From Anisakis pegreffii (taxonomy: Eukaryota > Nematoda > Chromadorea > Rhabditida > Anisakidae), in contig JAPYMA010000051.1 in assembly GCA_035041965.1 (NCBI GenBank), positions 62,001 to 126,000 of the forward strand: a stretch of 64,000 nt of DNA, written 5' to 3'. The notes beneath the pieces are model-generated. The model saw nothing but the letters and a program-made list of their open reading frames with translations. It was not told the DNA's origin and made no database searches. Within the stretch, counting starts at the first letter, position 1; each line of letters begins with the position of its first letter. The position numbers and the translations under genes were made by a program. Positions 23,585 through 35,172 of the stretch are shown one piece after another.

Positions 23585-26051
23585 TATCTGGCTAAGTTCT
23601 TCTCGTGATTCCGCGGGGCTGACGTTTTCAATTCGCTCAAGATCAGTGGGATTTCATTAAGAAACTCACAACTAGGAAGACTGCTTTCAAGCTTCACGAC
23701 ACATAATTATAAACATTCATCATGTGATACAATGGCACAATATGAATGTTTCAGTGTCACTTTAAGCATGTGATTTCTACAGTTCCAATAGAACAATTAC
23801 AACACAACGTTACTTTGTTATTATCGACTTACATAGCGAACAAATTGAGACACATCATCGATTGCACTAACTGTTTATCGTTTGCTGTTATGCACATTAT
23901 TAACTCAATCTCGACTCCAACTACTCATCAACATTTTGAAAGGTTCACATCAAATATTCATCCGTAAATAAATCAAGAAATAACTAATTCAGTGAGGAGA
24001 ACTGTTAAATTTGTTGTTATAACCGACTCAGAAGATAATATAATAAATCAAAATCATTCATATGATGAATTCGAAAATATCAACCGAAATGAAGCGTTCA
24101 AATAAAATTACTGAAATCACTTCAAGGCGTATGGTTTCAATGAACTTAAGAGTAGAGAACAAATGAAGGAGTATCGATTTTATCATGTAATGTGCTGGAA
24201 TATACTATAATTGATAAAGGAACGAAATGAGTTAATTCATCATTGAATTGTATAAAATGAGAAACGGTGTTGAATAGAACCCGTCTTTTGAAGTGTGTGC
24301 AACTGGTATAAATAATCAATTGCTCAGCAGCGTTTTTATGATACGACACATTCAGATCATTCTCTCAGTTATGAATTCCGTTCAGAAACTTCAGTTTCAA
24401 TGCGTAAAGAAAATATTAACCGTTTTTCATAAACGAAAAGTGTTCAAGGTCGATTACGAGGGGGCTGCTTCAGAAAGGGCATCTATATTGAAACTGGTAA
24501 TGATAAAACAGCCAGATGGAACTGAGCCGAAAGAACTTTCATACTGAATCAATATGGAGTTTCTTATTACTTGTATGACACCTGCTAAATGAATGAAGGA
24601 AAAAGGAAAAGAAATTATTAAACGATTGTGAAAAGTTGAGCGTATTTTTAATGTTCGGTGTGTAATTTCCGGCTTACTTCAAGTCCTTCTCTCTAGAAAT
24701 CGTTGTGCAATATGGAGCAGTAACCCACACATACATGATAGCCAAACAATCATCAAATTAAGTTTTTGATGAAAGTGAAGGATTCATTGTGCTGATATCA
24801 TTAATTGTGCAAAAGAATGAAGTCAATGAAGTAAAAACGTGATATTGATGATATAATAATAAAGAAGCATCAGCTGGTAATGAATTGAAACTGTTGAGTA
24901 GTTAAATAAGTAAATGAGTGAACATAAAATTGTGCAAATCCTCGTCAAACATTCAAAGTTGCATGGAATATTAATATGGCATTCAGTACCTTTGCCTAGT
25001 CTCAATTTCAGTTACAGATTCATTTTGGATCGAGATCGGTGGCTTTGCATTGAATAAGGCTAAAATCAGTGATCCGCAATCAACTTATACCATCACAATT
25101 TGACGATGAATAGGGGAATGGTTATGTGCATGCTGGTTCTTCATGGACAAACGATTATGCGCATGATCTTGACTTGAGGGAACGATTTTGTGATGATGGT
25201 TGACATGTTGGGTAAATTGCGATTTGTCCCTTTACCCTGAGAGTGTGTTCTTGCTGATTAGTGCTCAGGCGTTTCTGTTTAAATAGTACACAATATGCTG
25301 TGATATCTTGTGCGCTTTTCAACTGGAATGTGTTCGGAACAAGTCAGAACTGGAATGATTTTTTGTTTAATTAACCATATCAATGAGTTCATCATTGCCT
25401 CGCTTCAGCTACAATTTTGCTAGGTTTCATTTGAAAATTCCCTCAGTTCATGAATGCATTCTGTTTTCTGCTCTGTTTTTCGTCGATTGGCTGACAGTCG
25501 GAAGATGGAAGTGAAAAAACTGAAGGCAATCCACTTACCCAGGAAATTTCGCAGATTGCCATCAACTTTAGTCCAAATTCTCTTCTACTGATTGTGAGGA
25601 ACGGTTGTGGCAGAAGGATTCATTTGGCAACTTAACTGTGTGCTATTGTTGGCTAACCGTCAATTTTCGGAATTAAGATGTTTTTGTGCCGTTCATTGCG
25701 GCTGAAATCCAGATTTCTCTGGATGTACGGATAAGCCCCGTTGAAATCCAGAGATTGAAGTACCCTCGTCGTTATTCGTCCTTACGACGCAAAGTGTGAC
25801 AAATTACGTGACAGTTTCATGGTTCCTTGAAAATCTCATAGTTGAGATAAAGTCTGCTTCAGTGGCATTTTTCAATGAGAAATGGAAAGAAAGGATGAAG
25901 TATCGGTTCTTCAACTCGTCTTTTACTGAATGAAATATGACTGAATTTGATTGAACAGATGTCATTTCTATGTCCACATGACCTCCTCATCGTCTAATGC
26001 TTCAGTAATGCTTCAAGCTTCCTCTATCTATATTGCGAATAAACGATTGAT

Positions 26052-26189
26052 ATGAATCGTGCTGTTAATAATGTACTCCTAGTGATTTTTTTAATTGGCT
26101 ATCAATCATTGCAGCATTCTGGCTGTCTTGAGGATACGAGTGCATCGAGCATATTTTGGTACGTGATCTTCCAGCAGAAAAAAAACTGA
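26052..26189 (+). CDS. Possible 45-codon ORF with signal-peptide-like start
   Basis: ATG to TGA, 45 codons, beginning MNRAVNNVLLVIFLIGYQS, which looks like a short signal peptide or membrane anchor. It ends 18 bases before the EIF1AD start codon and overlaps what should be its 5' leader. It could be chance, an upstream ORF, or a fragment. No homologue is recognised. Confidence 0.15.
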   Translation: MNRAVNNVLLVIFLIGYQSLQHSGCLEDTSASSIFWYVIFQQKKN

Positions 26190-26192
26190 CGT

Positions 26193-26198
26193 CTTCAG
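26193..26198 (+). promoter_or_regulatory. Possible trans-splice acceptor before the EIF1AD start
   Basis: The sequence CTTCAG ends nine bases before ATG 26208-26210. It fits the pattern seen before other start codons in the window. Confidence 0.4.
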
Positions 26199-26207
26199 CT
26201 TTCCATT

Positions 26208-27660
26208 ATGTCGATAGCAAGCAAACGACGATTCGTAACGAAGCAAGTTGAAAGTGAATATGTCTTGCCAGGAAAGGGTGAAATTATCGGTAAGGTGCTC
26301 GCCGGCAGGGGCAATAATCTTCATGAGGTAATTTTTTGTTGATGATTCATAGTTTGCTTATTTTGCATCCATCCACTTAGAGCCTATCAATGATTTTCAT
26401 TATCAGTGAAAGAGTTTCACATTTTATGGTTTTTCAACACAGATGAAGATTCATTCTATTCGCGCGGACTCCTGCTCAAACTTATTCGAAATGTGAGGTT
26501 GAGGTGCTGTACAAAAAAGGCTTTTCTCAGGTGGAAGATGCAAATGGTGAAAAGTATTTGGCGAGTATGCCAACGAAATTCCGGAAGTCCGTTTGGGTGA
26601 AACGTGGTCAGTTCGTGTTGTTACAAGCGATCGAAGAGGGTGATAAAGTCAAGGCGGAAATAACGAATGTGTTGGACGATGAGAATGTTTTGCATATTCG
26701 AGAAGAGGAACTTTGGCCGCAACGGTTAGTTCCAATTTGTCGTTTTCATTCCAATGATAAAATCACAACGGTTTCACGGTGTTCGAGGTTTTTTGTTCGA
26801 AATAATTGAAAATCTTTTCTTTTTATGCACTCGAAAACGATGTTTTGAGTTTCTGCGGTTCATCGAGTATAAAAATTATGTTACTAGTGAAATGTAGAAG
26901 AGCACAGCCAGACGATGTAATCGATGATTCGTTTTGTGTAGGTTCGAGCAAGACGCAGAAAAGTTGACTCGTGAAGCGAAACGTCATGTGAATGTGGAAA
27001 ATAAGAAGCATGAAGTGATCGATGCGGATATGCTACCACCAAGTGACAGTGAGAGCAGTGAGGAAGACGAAGACGAGGAAGCTGAAGACGATCAGGATAG
27101 CGCCGATGATAAAAGTAATTTGTTTTTTTCTTTATAGTCAGTGCATTTTCAAAACTTTCTTCCATATTCACAATGCCTCTCGTATCAAATTTTAGAAGGT
27201 GTCTTATAAAACTGAAAATTTAAGACAGCTCCAGTGGTGAAACTAATTGGGAACGCAGAACTCGATGTAGATTTGCAATTCAATTTTAATATTGATGTTT
27301 GAGCAAATCTGGAAATGGGAGATTTTGAAAACAAAAATCAAAAAAAAACAAATATTTTCTCATCACTCAAACGAATTTCGAGTTGTTAACTAATTGTAAG
27401 TCGACAGAGGTATCGCAAAAGTTGCTAAGTTCACTTAAATTGATAAGCTGTCATTTGGTTTCAATAAAAGAAACTTCATGTTAACCCTTTTTTCAGAAAA
27501 ACCTAATGAAACGGGTGATAATACGGATTCAGACGGAAGCGGGAGCGATGCATCAGGAGAAGGACATCATGATGAGGAGACTTCTGATGAAGAAGACGGA
27601 GATGGTGAACGTCCAATAATTGATGTCTATAATCCAAATCGAATCATCAAGAATCAATAG
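26208..27660 (+). CDS. EIF1AD-like protein (eIF1A/S1-type RNA-binding domain)
   Basis: Four exons: 26208-26327, 26531-26724, 26942-27114, 27497-27660; 216 codons plus stop, all phases consistent. The N-terminal region (MSIASKRRFVTKQV, then GRGNNLHE-VEDANGEKYLASMP) and the core KFRKSVWVKRGQFVLLQAIE, EGDKVKAEI and EELWPQRF match the EIF1AD family, an OB-fold relative of initiation factor eIF1A. The second half is a highly acidic Ser/Asp/Glu tail ending YNPNRIIKNQ. Human EIF1AD is about 165 residues, so this one has a longer acidic tail. The family is nuclear and linked to late 40S ribosome maturation. True eIF1A has a different N-terminus and a DIDDI-type C-terminus, which I do not see here. 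Confidence 0.93.
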
Positions 27661-30600
27661 TTTAAGATCATGCGAATTTAGAATGCACAACTTTGAAGAA
27701 TTATCGTTAATGAGATATAATCATCGTTCGCTGATCTAGGCATCCTTTCGCTTCCTGATTCACGATCTTAATCCAGTTTTGATTTATGCTCCAGTAATAG
27801 GTTTTGGTTGAGTCATATGCATCTCTCTATTGAATTGCTGTTGTTCTATCATTGTTACAGTCGATGTTGAGTGTGCAAATTGTAAACTTGAGTTTCTAGT
27901 TCTGCAGCAAAGTAACATTTCATGCAACGGGGCGATATCTTTGCTAGCTTGTAAGAAAAGAATCTTCTCTTCACGAATTCCCAAGGAAATAACTAAATAA
28001 TACCATCGGCGACTTGAAAATTGATTAGCCGAAAGTGTGAAGTGGTGATTTGGGGTTGTTGCGCTTGAATGAGCAGTGCCTTCGTTTCATTCCATTCAGC
28101 AGTTATTTGAATTCGTTTTTTTCATAGGGTGAGAAGAATTTTTAATGATTTTAAGAGATTCAATCTTTCCATTATATATCTTTATGTTTTGTTCGTTCGT
28201 TTCTGTACGATTGAATATGGAATATAGATGTGAGAGAAAAATCAGATTTTTCAAACGACCAATAACGTAGTGAAATGAGACTGAATGAAAGTTGTTAGTC
28301 AAATTCTGTGTAAGATCGCAGCGGCAGTTAATGTGTTCTCTCAGTTCGTTTACCACTGTCATGTTTTGTTGGTTGATTATCAGCAAAATGGATGGAAGTC
28401 ATTAGATGACTACCAAAATTCTTCATTGGTAATCGAACGTTGAACGGAGTTTGAATGTTAGTCTCAAATAAACTGGCTGACTGAATCTGTGAGTGAATAC
28501 AAAGAAAGTACAAGAGAAGATTGATGAAACATGTTAAATGTTTGAAAATGGTTGTGATAACTTGTTATTTGTTTTGAAATTTTATTTTGTTATGTGCTTG
28601 TTTGTGCATATTCGTGTTGATATCACGTTCAAATACGTGTACGTCCTGAAATGTTTCATTTGCTTCGTTTTCGCAACTGTTATGTTATGTTACTGCTTCA
28701 TATTTTATTTTTTTTTGTGCTCCAAATTGAGTTTCACGTTTGAGAGAAATTACGGCTGCCGTATTGTATTTCGGAATTTAGTAATAGTTATGTGGAGATA
28801 AAGTGATGATTGGCTTGCATGATATTTGATGATCTTCACATATTTAGCAGAATTTTATGGTGTTTGTTCAGATGAGATTGATTTATGATTGTGCTGTCAT
28901 CGATAACATTTTATCATCATTGTTATTCAATATATTCATCGCTTCCTTCAAATTACGTCATTTGAACGAATCGAAAATTCAGTGAGCATGCGACAAAATC
29001 AAGTTTTCTTTCGCTTCTGTATCATATCAGCTTTATTGTTGATTCAGTTGTTCTATTTGCTCAATGATGAATGCGGTCAGCTGATTCATCATTCGACAAA
29101 CTGCTTTGAATGGAGGTTTTTGGTTGTTTGAATACCTGGTCGTTGGTTGTTCGATCATTTCAATATCTTCTTTTTATGGTGGTGGGATGGGTCGTGCTGC
29201 TTGCTTGAATCGGGCATTTCGTTCGATAAATCAGCATTAAGATATTCTGTTGATTATGAAATGTATGATATGAATATCGGAATCATCGTCGAATTATTGT
29301 GTAATGCAGTGATAGTGATGTATGGAATTGTAATGCAATAGTAATCTATTATTCGTAATGAAACACTCATATTATGTAAGTAGCAGGATAAAAGTTTATG
29401 TAACACATTTTAGTGGATAATTTCGTATTCATGTGGATATGGAATATAATTATTTGCTACCAAAAAGTAATATTGCAAGATTGGTGAAAATAAATGATAA
29501 AAATTCTACGAAGAAATTTTTCCGTCTCCGCGGAATTGTTTTGTTGTGTTGTCGAATGTTTCCTGTTCATGTGAAATGGTTTATACCACTTCTCTATTTA
29601 AATTCCTCAATGGCACTGTGCATGTCTATTTCTTCGCAGTAATTCAGATCCATGGAGATGGAATTTTTAACTCTGGTTGCTAGACATTTCATTTCGGTCC
29701 ATTCTTGCTGTATAAGAATATGGCCGAACGTGGAGATTAATGCAAAACTGAATATAATGATTGTGTGTAGTCGTCTCAAATTTATATGATTGATGGAAAC
29801 TGATGATGTGGTTTTTTTTAAACTAGTACAACAGTAGGAAATCGAAAACATGTTGGGAAGCATGCATTCTATTCGGAGAAATAAATCGGATCATTAGGGA
29901 TCGGGTTATTCCTCGAAGAACAGAGTGCAAGAGAGCCACCCAATCGCTCGTTCAAGTAATGAAACGAATCAATCTTACAATTAGATATAATTTTCTTTTG
30001 AACTTATTTTGTCATTTTCTTCAAATTTCATTTATTATTTCCAGCCACAGTTACAACTTATTAGAGGTTAGTACCGATTCATCATCACCAATATATCACA
30101 TTTTTCCTTCCTTCCTTGACATCCTTCTTTCCGTACATCTGACAACATTAGCGCAACAGAAATCTTCCGTTTTCGTGACATTCAAATTTCAGTTATTGCA
30201 AAAACTTAGAAGGTTCTGCACGGCACAGTGCAGTAAACGACCATGCATCTCGAATGAATTGAACTGTTTATCATGAGATGTTGATGATTCATTGAGCAAT
30301 GAAGTTTTACTTTCCGTTTCCTTTGATCGCCTGGAATGGATATGCTTCGGTTGATTCATGAGGATTTTTCGACTTCAGCTCAAGCGATTTCCTTTGGCGA
30401 AAGTCATAGCTTATTGGACGGTATTAGGATTGCAATGGATTTCTTTTTGTTGCATTTGAGTGTAATTGGATCAAAAATCCTGTTCAAATCGGATCAGTTT
30501 TCCTCCGCGAAGAGAGGATTGAGAATTTAATATTTAAGTTAGTATTATTCGACAAATAATTTATTGACAATATTGTTCTGATCACTCAGGAAATAACTAA

Positions 30601-33600
30601 TTCGGTCTATTGTAAGTGAAGCGTAAAAACGAATACTTGCTTGTGATTTGTCACAAAAACTCTTCTGATTGATCTGTTGAAGAACAAACACTAGGTTGGT
30701 AGACATTCACAGAGATCAGCCTAGTTGAGTAAGTGTCGAAGTTAATCGAATCACTTTAAATGATCACAAGTGAAAAAACGAATTTATAATCCAGTGTGCA
30801 TGGTTTCGTCAAATTCAGCGCTAAAATCAATTTGACATTTAAATAATTGAATGGCACAAAATTAACGATCACTTATCATATGAGCACTTCATGTAATAAA
30901 CTTGTTTTTTAAAACTCGCTTTATATCTTAAGTTCTACAGATGACGAAATATTGCTTCATTCATACTAGGAACCATCAAATTTTGAATACTTTTCGCATC
31001 TGTTTTGCAAACTTTTTATTGTTTTTATGGAACGATACGAGTGAAAATGTAAAGATTAGCTTGATTCAGTGGTAAAAGTGAAGGACGCTATCGAGGGTTA
31101 ATATTAAGTTTCAATTACGGTTCGTATTTCATTGGTGACAAACATGATAATATCAGTGATAGTCCAATTCATTTCCATCGTTATGAATATTCTTCGTGTT
31201 GCGATAGCGGGGGGCTAGGATAATTATTTGCTTAGTTTTTGTGTTGCACTCTTGCATGATCTCGTCTTTTGCTCTCTTTCTCTACGATTGAAATCTTCAC
31301 ATTTTCATCACCATTGAAAATGATAACTGATCAAAAATCTTGAGCGGAATTTTATCCTAAATGGCCATTTGCATCATGTCCTTGATGTAATCGTTTCGTA
31401 TACGAAAGTAAACGCGCAACTAACATCGATAACAGTACAGCATCTTTTTTCAATAACAGTCACAGTAATTCTTAAAGTACAATGATAGTTAAGATTGAGA
31501 TGTTGTCTCTAGTCTATCGTCATCGTTTGAGAACATGCACATAAGTAGGGTGCTATGATCAGTTTGCTGAAAGTGAATTCATTAAAATTTCACGTTCTTG
31601 CATAAGAATTTAAAATATCTCTCAATGTTAGCAGATGTGTACGTTGGCGATTACTATTGTGTCGTTGAAGTTCGTCATTTGATGCGTATTCATAATCGTC
31701 TTGTTTTTTTAAAATGAATTAATTCTGTTCGCAAAGAGTCGCGTTTGGGTGTGCATCTCAATGACGTTTATGTTTCGACGATTTTTTCACGCATTTCGCA
31801 TGATGAAAAACAAGTTGACTGAATTGAAAATTTGTGAGAAATGCGAAGACAAAAATTATCAGAATATGGAGAGGGTCGGGTTGGTCGAATGCCTGACTAA
31901 TCGACATCAAATTGCTGCAACAAAAACTAAACGACATCAAATATTTATTTGAAAAATTTGCGATTCCGCTCTCATATCATCGAAAATTGTCGAATAGAAA
32001 TTCATTGAAATAATTGCCTACATTCTGCTTTTCAATATGTTAATGTGGGTGTTCATGCAATCGTTATTTGTTAATAGGCATTTCTTCGTACTTTTGAGTA
32101 TTGAGGGCACTCAGAAACTATAAAGTGCCAATTATCACGAATGCAGGGCTTCAATTGAAAGAGTCGCGCATGATCACTTATGGTTAGTAGGCAAGATAGA
32201 AACGTTTTCACTATCAGAGTTGCAAAGGACATAAATTTTGTTGTGCCTTAAATTTTTGAAGCGTTCATTTGCTCTAACAATAAGCACGAAATGTGAATTC
32301 GTGCGATTTGTTTCAAATCATGCGATATTATCTGGACGGGATGATGTTATAGAGAAAACTTAGATGAATAGTTTCTAGGTTTGGCGTGAGGAAACTTTAG
32401 CCTTTCTCATTATTGTGGAGCATTCTATAAGTGAGACACATTAGGAAATGCTTGTGAAACTAACTGAGACATGGACGGATTGAACAATAGATGGTGAAAA
32501 TCGTTTGAGGTGACTGAAGAAATCAGTGGTAAAGGAAGCGATCGATAATCAATAAATGATCCGGTTTTGATTTGATTTGATAGTCGTTTTGCGATTGGTG
32601 ATTCGTTCGTTTGAAAGGTGCAACGGTGTTGTTGGCTCGGTGAATGTTTTAAAGGAGAGGGTGGTTGGCAGTGGTTCTCGTAAGAAAATTAATGAGATTG
32701 AAGTCAAGTTTTAGTTAGATTTAGTTGAATTTGATTCAGAGCGTTTGTCTTGTTGTTGTTTAGAACGCTCGTTGTCAGTGATGACTTGTCGTCATCGTAA
32801 CGCAGTACGTGATTAGGTAGACGAATATTGTTCGTTTAGTGATGATGCTAACGGCAATAATAGTGGAAAGATTGTTTCTTTGATTAGTTCATTCTCGTTT
32901 CATTGGAAATTCCCCCCTTTGTCTTAAATCATTGTTCAGTTTTATTTTTTTGTTTGTAAAATTCTTATCTATTTGGGGCTTTGTTGCGCATTATCCTTTT
33001 TTTGTGCGAAGAAGGCATTCCTCTTTATCATCATCATGTTTGATTCTGTTGATTTGCAAGACGTTTGAAATCGATAAGTATTGCTTTCGTTTGTTGAAGA
33101 ATTTATTCATTCGGCATGTTCAACAAGTGAGAATGTAACAATTGATTTTTGGATGCTGATTGATGAATTTGAATTTCATCTGGAAGAGTTAGTTGTTTTT
33201 CGTTTCGTATTGCAGGAAGGCATAGGCATTCCTCTTTATCTATTGTAAGAAGGTATTCGTTCGTGATCAGCATGATGAGAAATCAGAAATCGAAAATTTT
33301 TCTCCAGATCAAGATCAATGTTCGATTTAAACGTTTGAGTGCAGCAACTTTTTTTGCCGAGTTGATAGACTTCTGCTTGAATTTGATGACGACTTCCTCG
33401 TTTGCTTGGCGCTGGCATGTTGATAGTTTAATGACTGATTGTTCGTTTTTTTGTTTGGTTGGAAAAATTTCATTATCATAGCACCACGTTATTTTTTTGT
33501 TGCTAGTCTGTTTTCATTTTTGGTCATTGGTTTCGAATGGAATCTTTTAATATGTAAATTTGACTTTAAAATTTTAATTTTTTTATTTGTCTGGAAATTG

Positions 33601-35172
33601 ATGAAGAAGAATTGATGAGGAAAACGTCGTGGTTGAATGATTTTTTTTTGGTTTTATTACATCATATTGAACGCGTGTGTTAATATATGTCTGCTGAATT
33701 CATTGATATTTTTCTAACAGTAGATGAGATTAGTTTTAAAAAAAGAGTTTGGCAAAGGTGGCCATTTAAAACAAATCTTTGGGCATTGATATGAAAAAAA
33801 GACGTTTTAATGTGAATGCGGTGTAGAGTGGAGTTCTGATTCGGTGGAATTCGATCGGTTTTCATCTCATTATTTATTTCTTGATTGATTTATTTGCGTG
33901 TCGCTCGCATTGTGCAAGAAATGTTTCTTTAACTAATAAAATCTTCCATGATTGCGCACCTATAAACAGTTCATTGATTTAGTGTTATCGGAAATGATTT
34001 CTCGAAAACTTCTCCCCATTAATCAAATGCGAACGTTTACTTCGAAAAGGAATCATACTAAGCAATGAAAATTATCAAGTTGTCCTCTGAAGTTCGTATG
34101 AATCGAACCTTGAAAATTTCCCTGAAAAACTTAAATTTTCTCCGAAAAAGTTAAATTTTCTCAAAGTCAAGCAACTATACTGAATGAAAACCTTGAAAAA
34201 TTTCTTCAGTCTACCTCCAAAAAGAAATTGTCAACTGATGTAAAATTTAAGATGAATTGGACCGTTTTGGTTCAAGTGATGCGAAAATTCCAAATGTATT
34301 TGTTATGTTCGTACAAAAATCGTAACCAGCAGCATCGATTGAAATAAAATATCTTGATTGCTGGCTATTGCGCACAATTCATTCAAGTACTCACTCGTCA
34401 TCTATATGCAAAAACCGGCAACTTTCAGAATGCATTACAGTCTTTTGAGTAATATTTCACCTGATAATTCCCTCGAATTGCCCAGCATCATTGATTCACT
34501 CGCATTCAATGAATACATGAACCTCCCAACATTAACATTATTCATCAAGATTTCCATTGCCATCTGTCAGTTATATGCCCATATGTTTCATTCGTAAAAC
34601 TCGTTAGAATATCAGCTATCGTTCTTCAAATATGTGTGCGATTGCGTTAACGAATACGCAATTTTTTTGGTATCAGTTGCTTTCGATGCCTTCAGAATTT
34701 AAGTTTTTGTGTTTTTCGATTAGTCAAATTAGTGAATTTGGGAATTTCATTTTGTTTTTTAAGCATTCAGCTGTTATCCACTTGTAAGGAAAATTGAATC
34801 TTTAGGAAAGTGTGCAGATTTTCTTCTCGGTTTAAGCTCAAGACTATCGATGAGTGCAGGCATCATCTAAGTTTATGTATTAGTTAACTGCCAAGTCCTA
34901 GCACAGGAAATAAGCATTGGGAAAACCGGTGAGATAAACGGTTGAAATAGACGAATTTAAGAGTTGCGCGCGCATGTCGCTTTCTTTGAACGACTGTTTT
35001 TCAGTGGATCGTAATGAATTTCAAATGGTAATTTGATGTATTTCAGTTGCTGATATTTCGGACTGTTTTCGATTCAAGTAAATCTCATTATACATCTGTT
35101 GAATAAACGATCGTCGTCACCGTTCGAGCTGTTCCCTACTGCGTCCTGAATCATTATCCTTAACTGTTCAAC
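27661..35172. other. Long gene-poor spacer between EIF1AD and CHP1
   Basis: About 7.5 kb of AT-rich DNA without a recognised gene. Weak open frames exist on both strands. The longest is a 149-codon stop-free stretch at 29827-30273 (+). On the opposite strand 29863-29594 encodes an 89-residue frame with one hydrophobic stretch. T-rich runs dominate 28540-28740, 32900-33600 and much of the rest. The right end may hold 5' regulatory DNA or 5' UTR exons of CHP1. Confidence 0.4.
29827..30276 (+). other. 149-codon stop-free frame, unassigned
   Basis: The frame is open from just after TAG 29824-29826 to the stop at 30274-30276. The first 45 codons are charged and rather GC-rich (for example RIIRDRVIPRRTECKRATQS) and end at a possible GTAATG donor after CAA near 29956. 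The rest is hydrophobic and T-rich. In DNA of this composition such a run is uncommon but not impossible by chance. I recognise no domain. Confidence 0.2.

Larger units (their letters stand above)
23585..26207. other. Spacer between the divergent ANKS3-like and EIF1AD genes
   Basis: No recognised gene. A small plus-strand frame at 24371-24546 (58 codons, no domain) and a 45-codon frame at 26052-26189 are the only candidates. A short hairpin, ATCCAGA-TTTC-TCTGGAT, lies near 25707-25724, followed by another copy of GAAATCCAGA about 35 bases on. The right end should hold the EIF1AD promoter. Confidence 0.4.

Noticed and set aside
28538..28801. 87-codon hydrophobic plus-strand frame
   Set aside because: It is a T-rich low-complexity stretch that mimics a membrane protein and has no supporting splice or family signal.
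31062..31125. Sequence resembling a tRNA A box (GATTCAGTGGTAAAAGTG)
   Set aside because: No acceptable B box or anticodon stem at the right distance, and the D loop would be too long.
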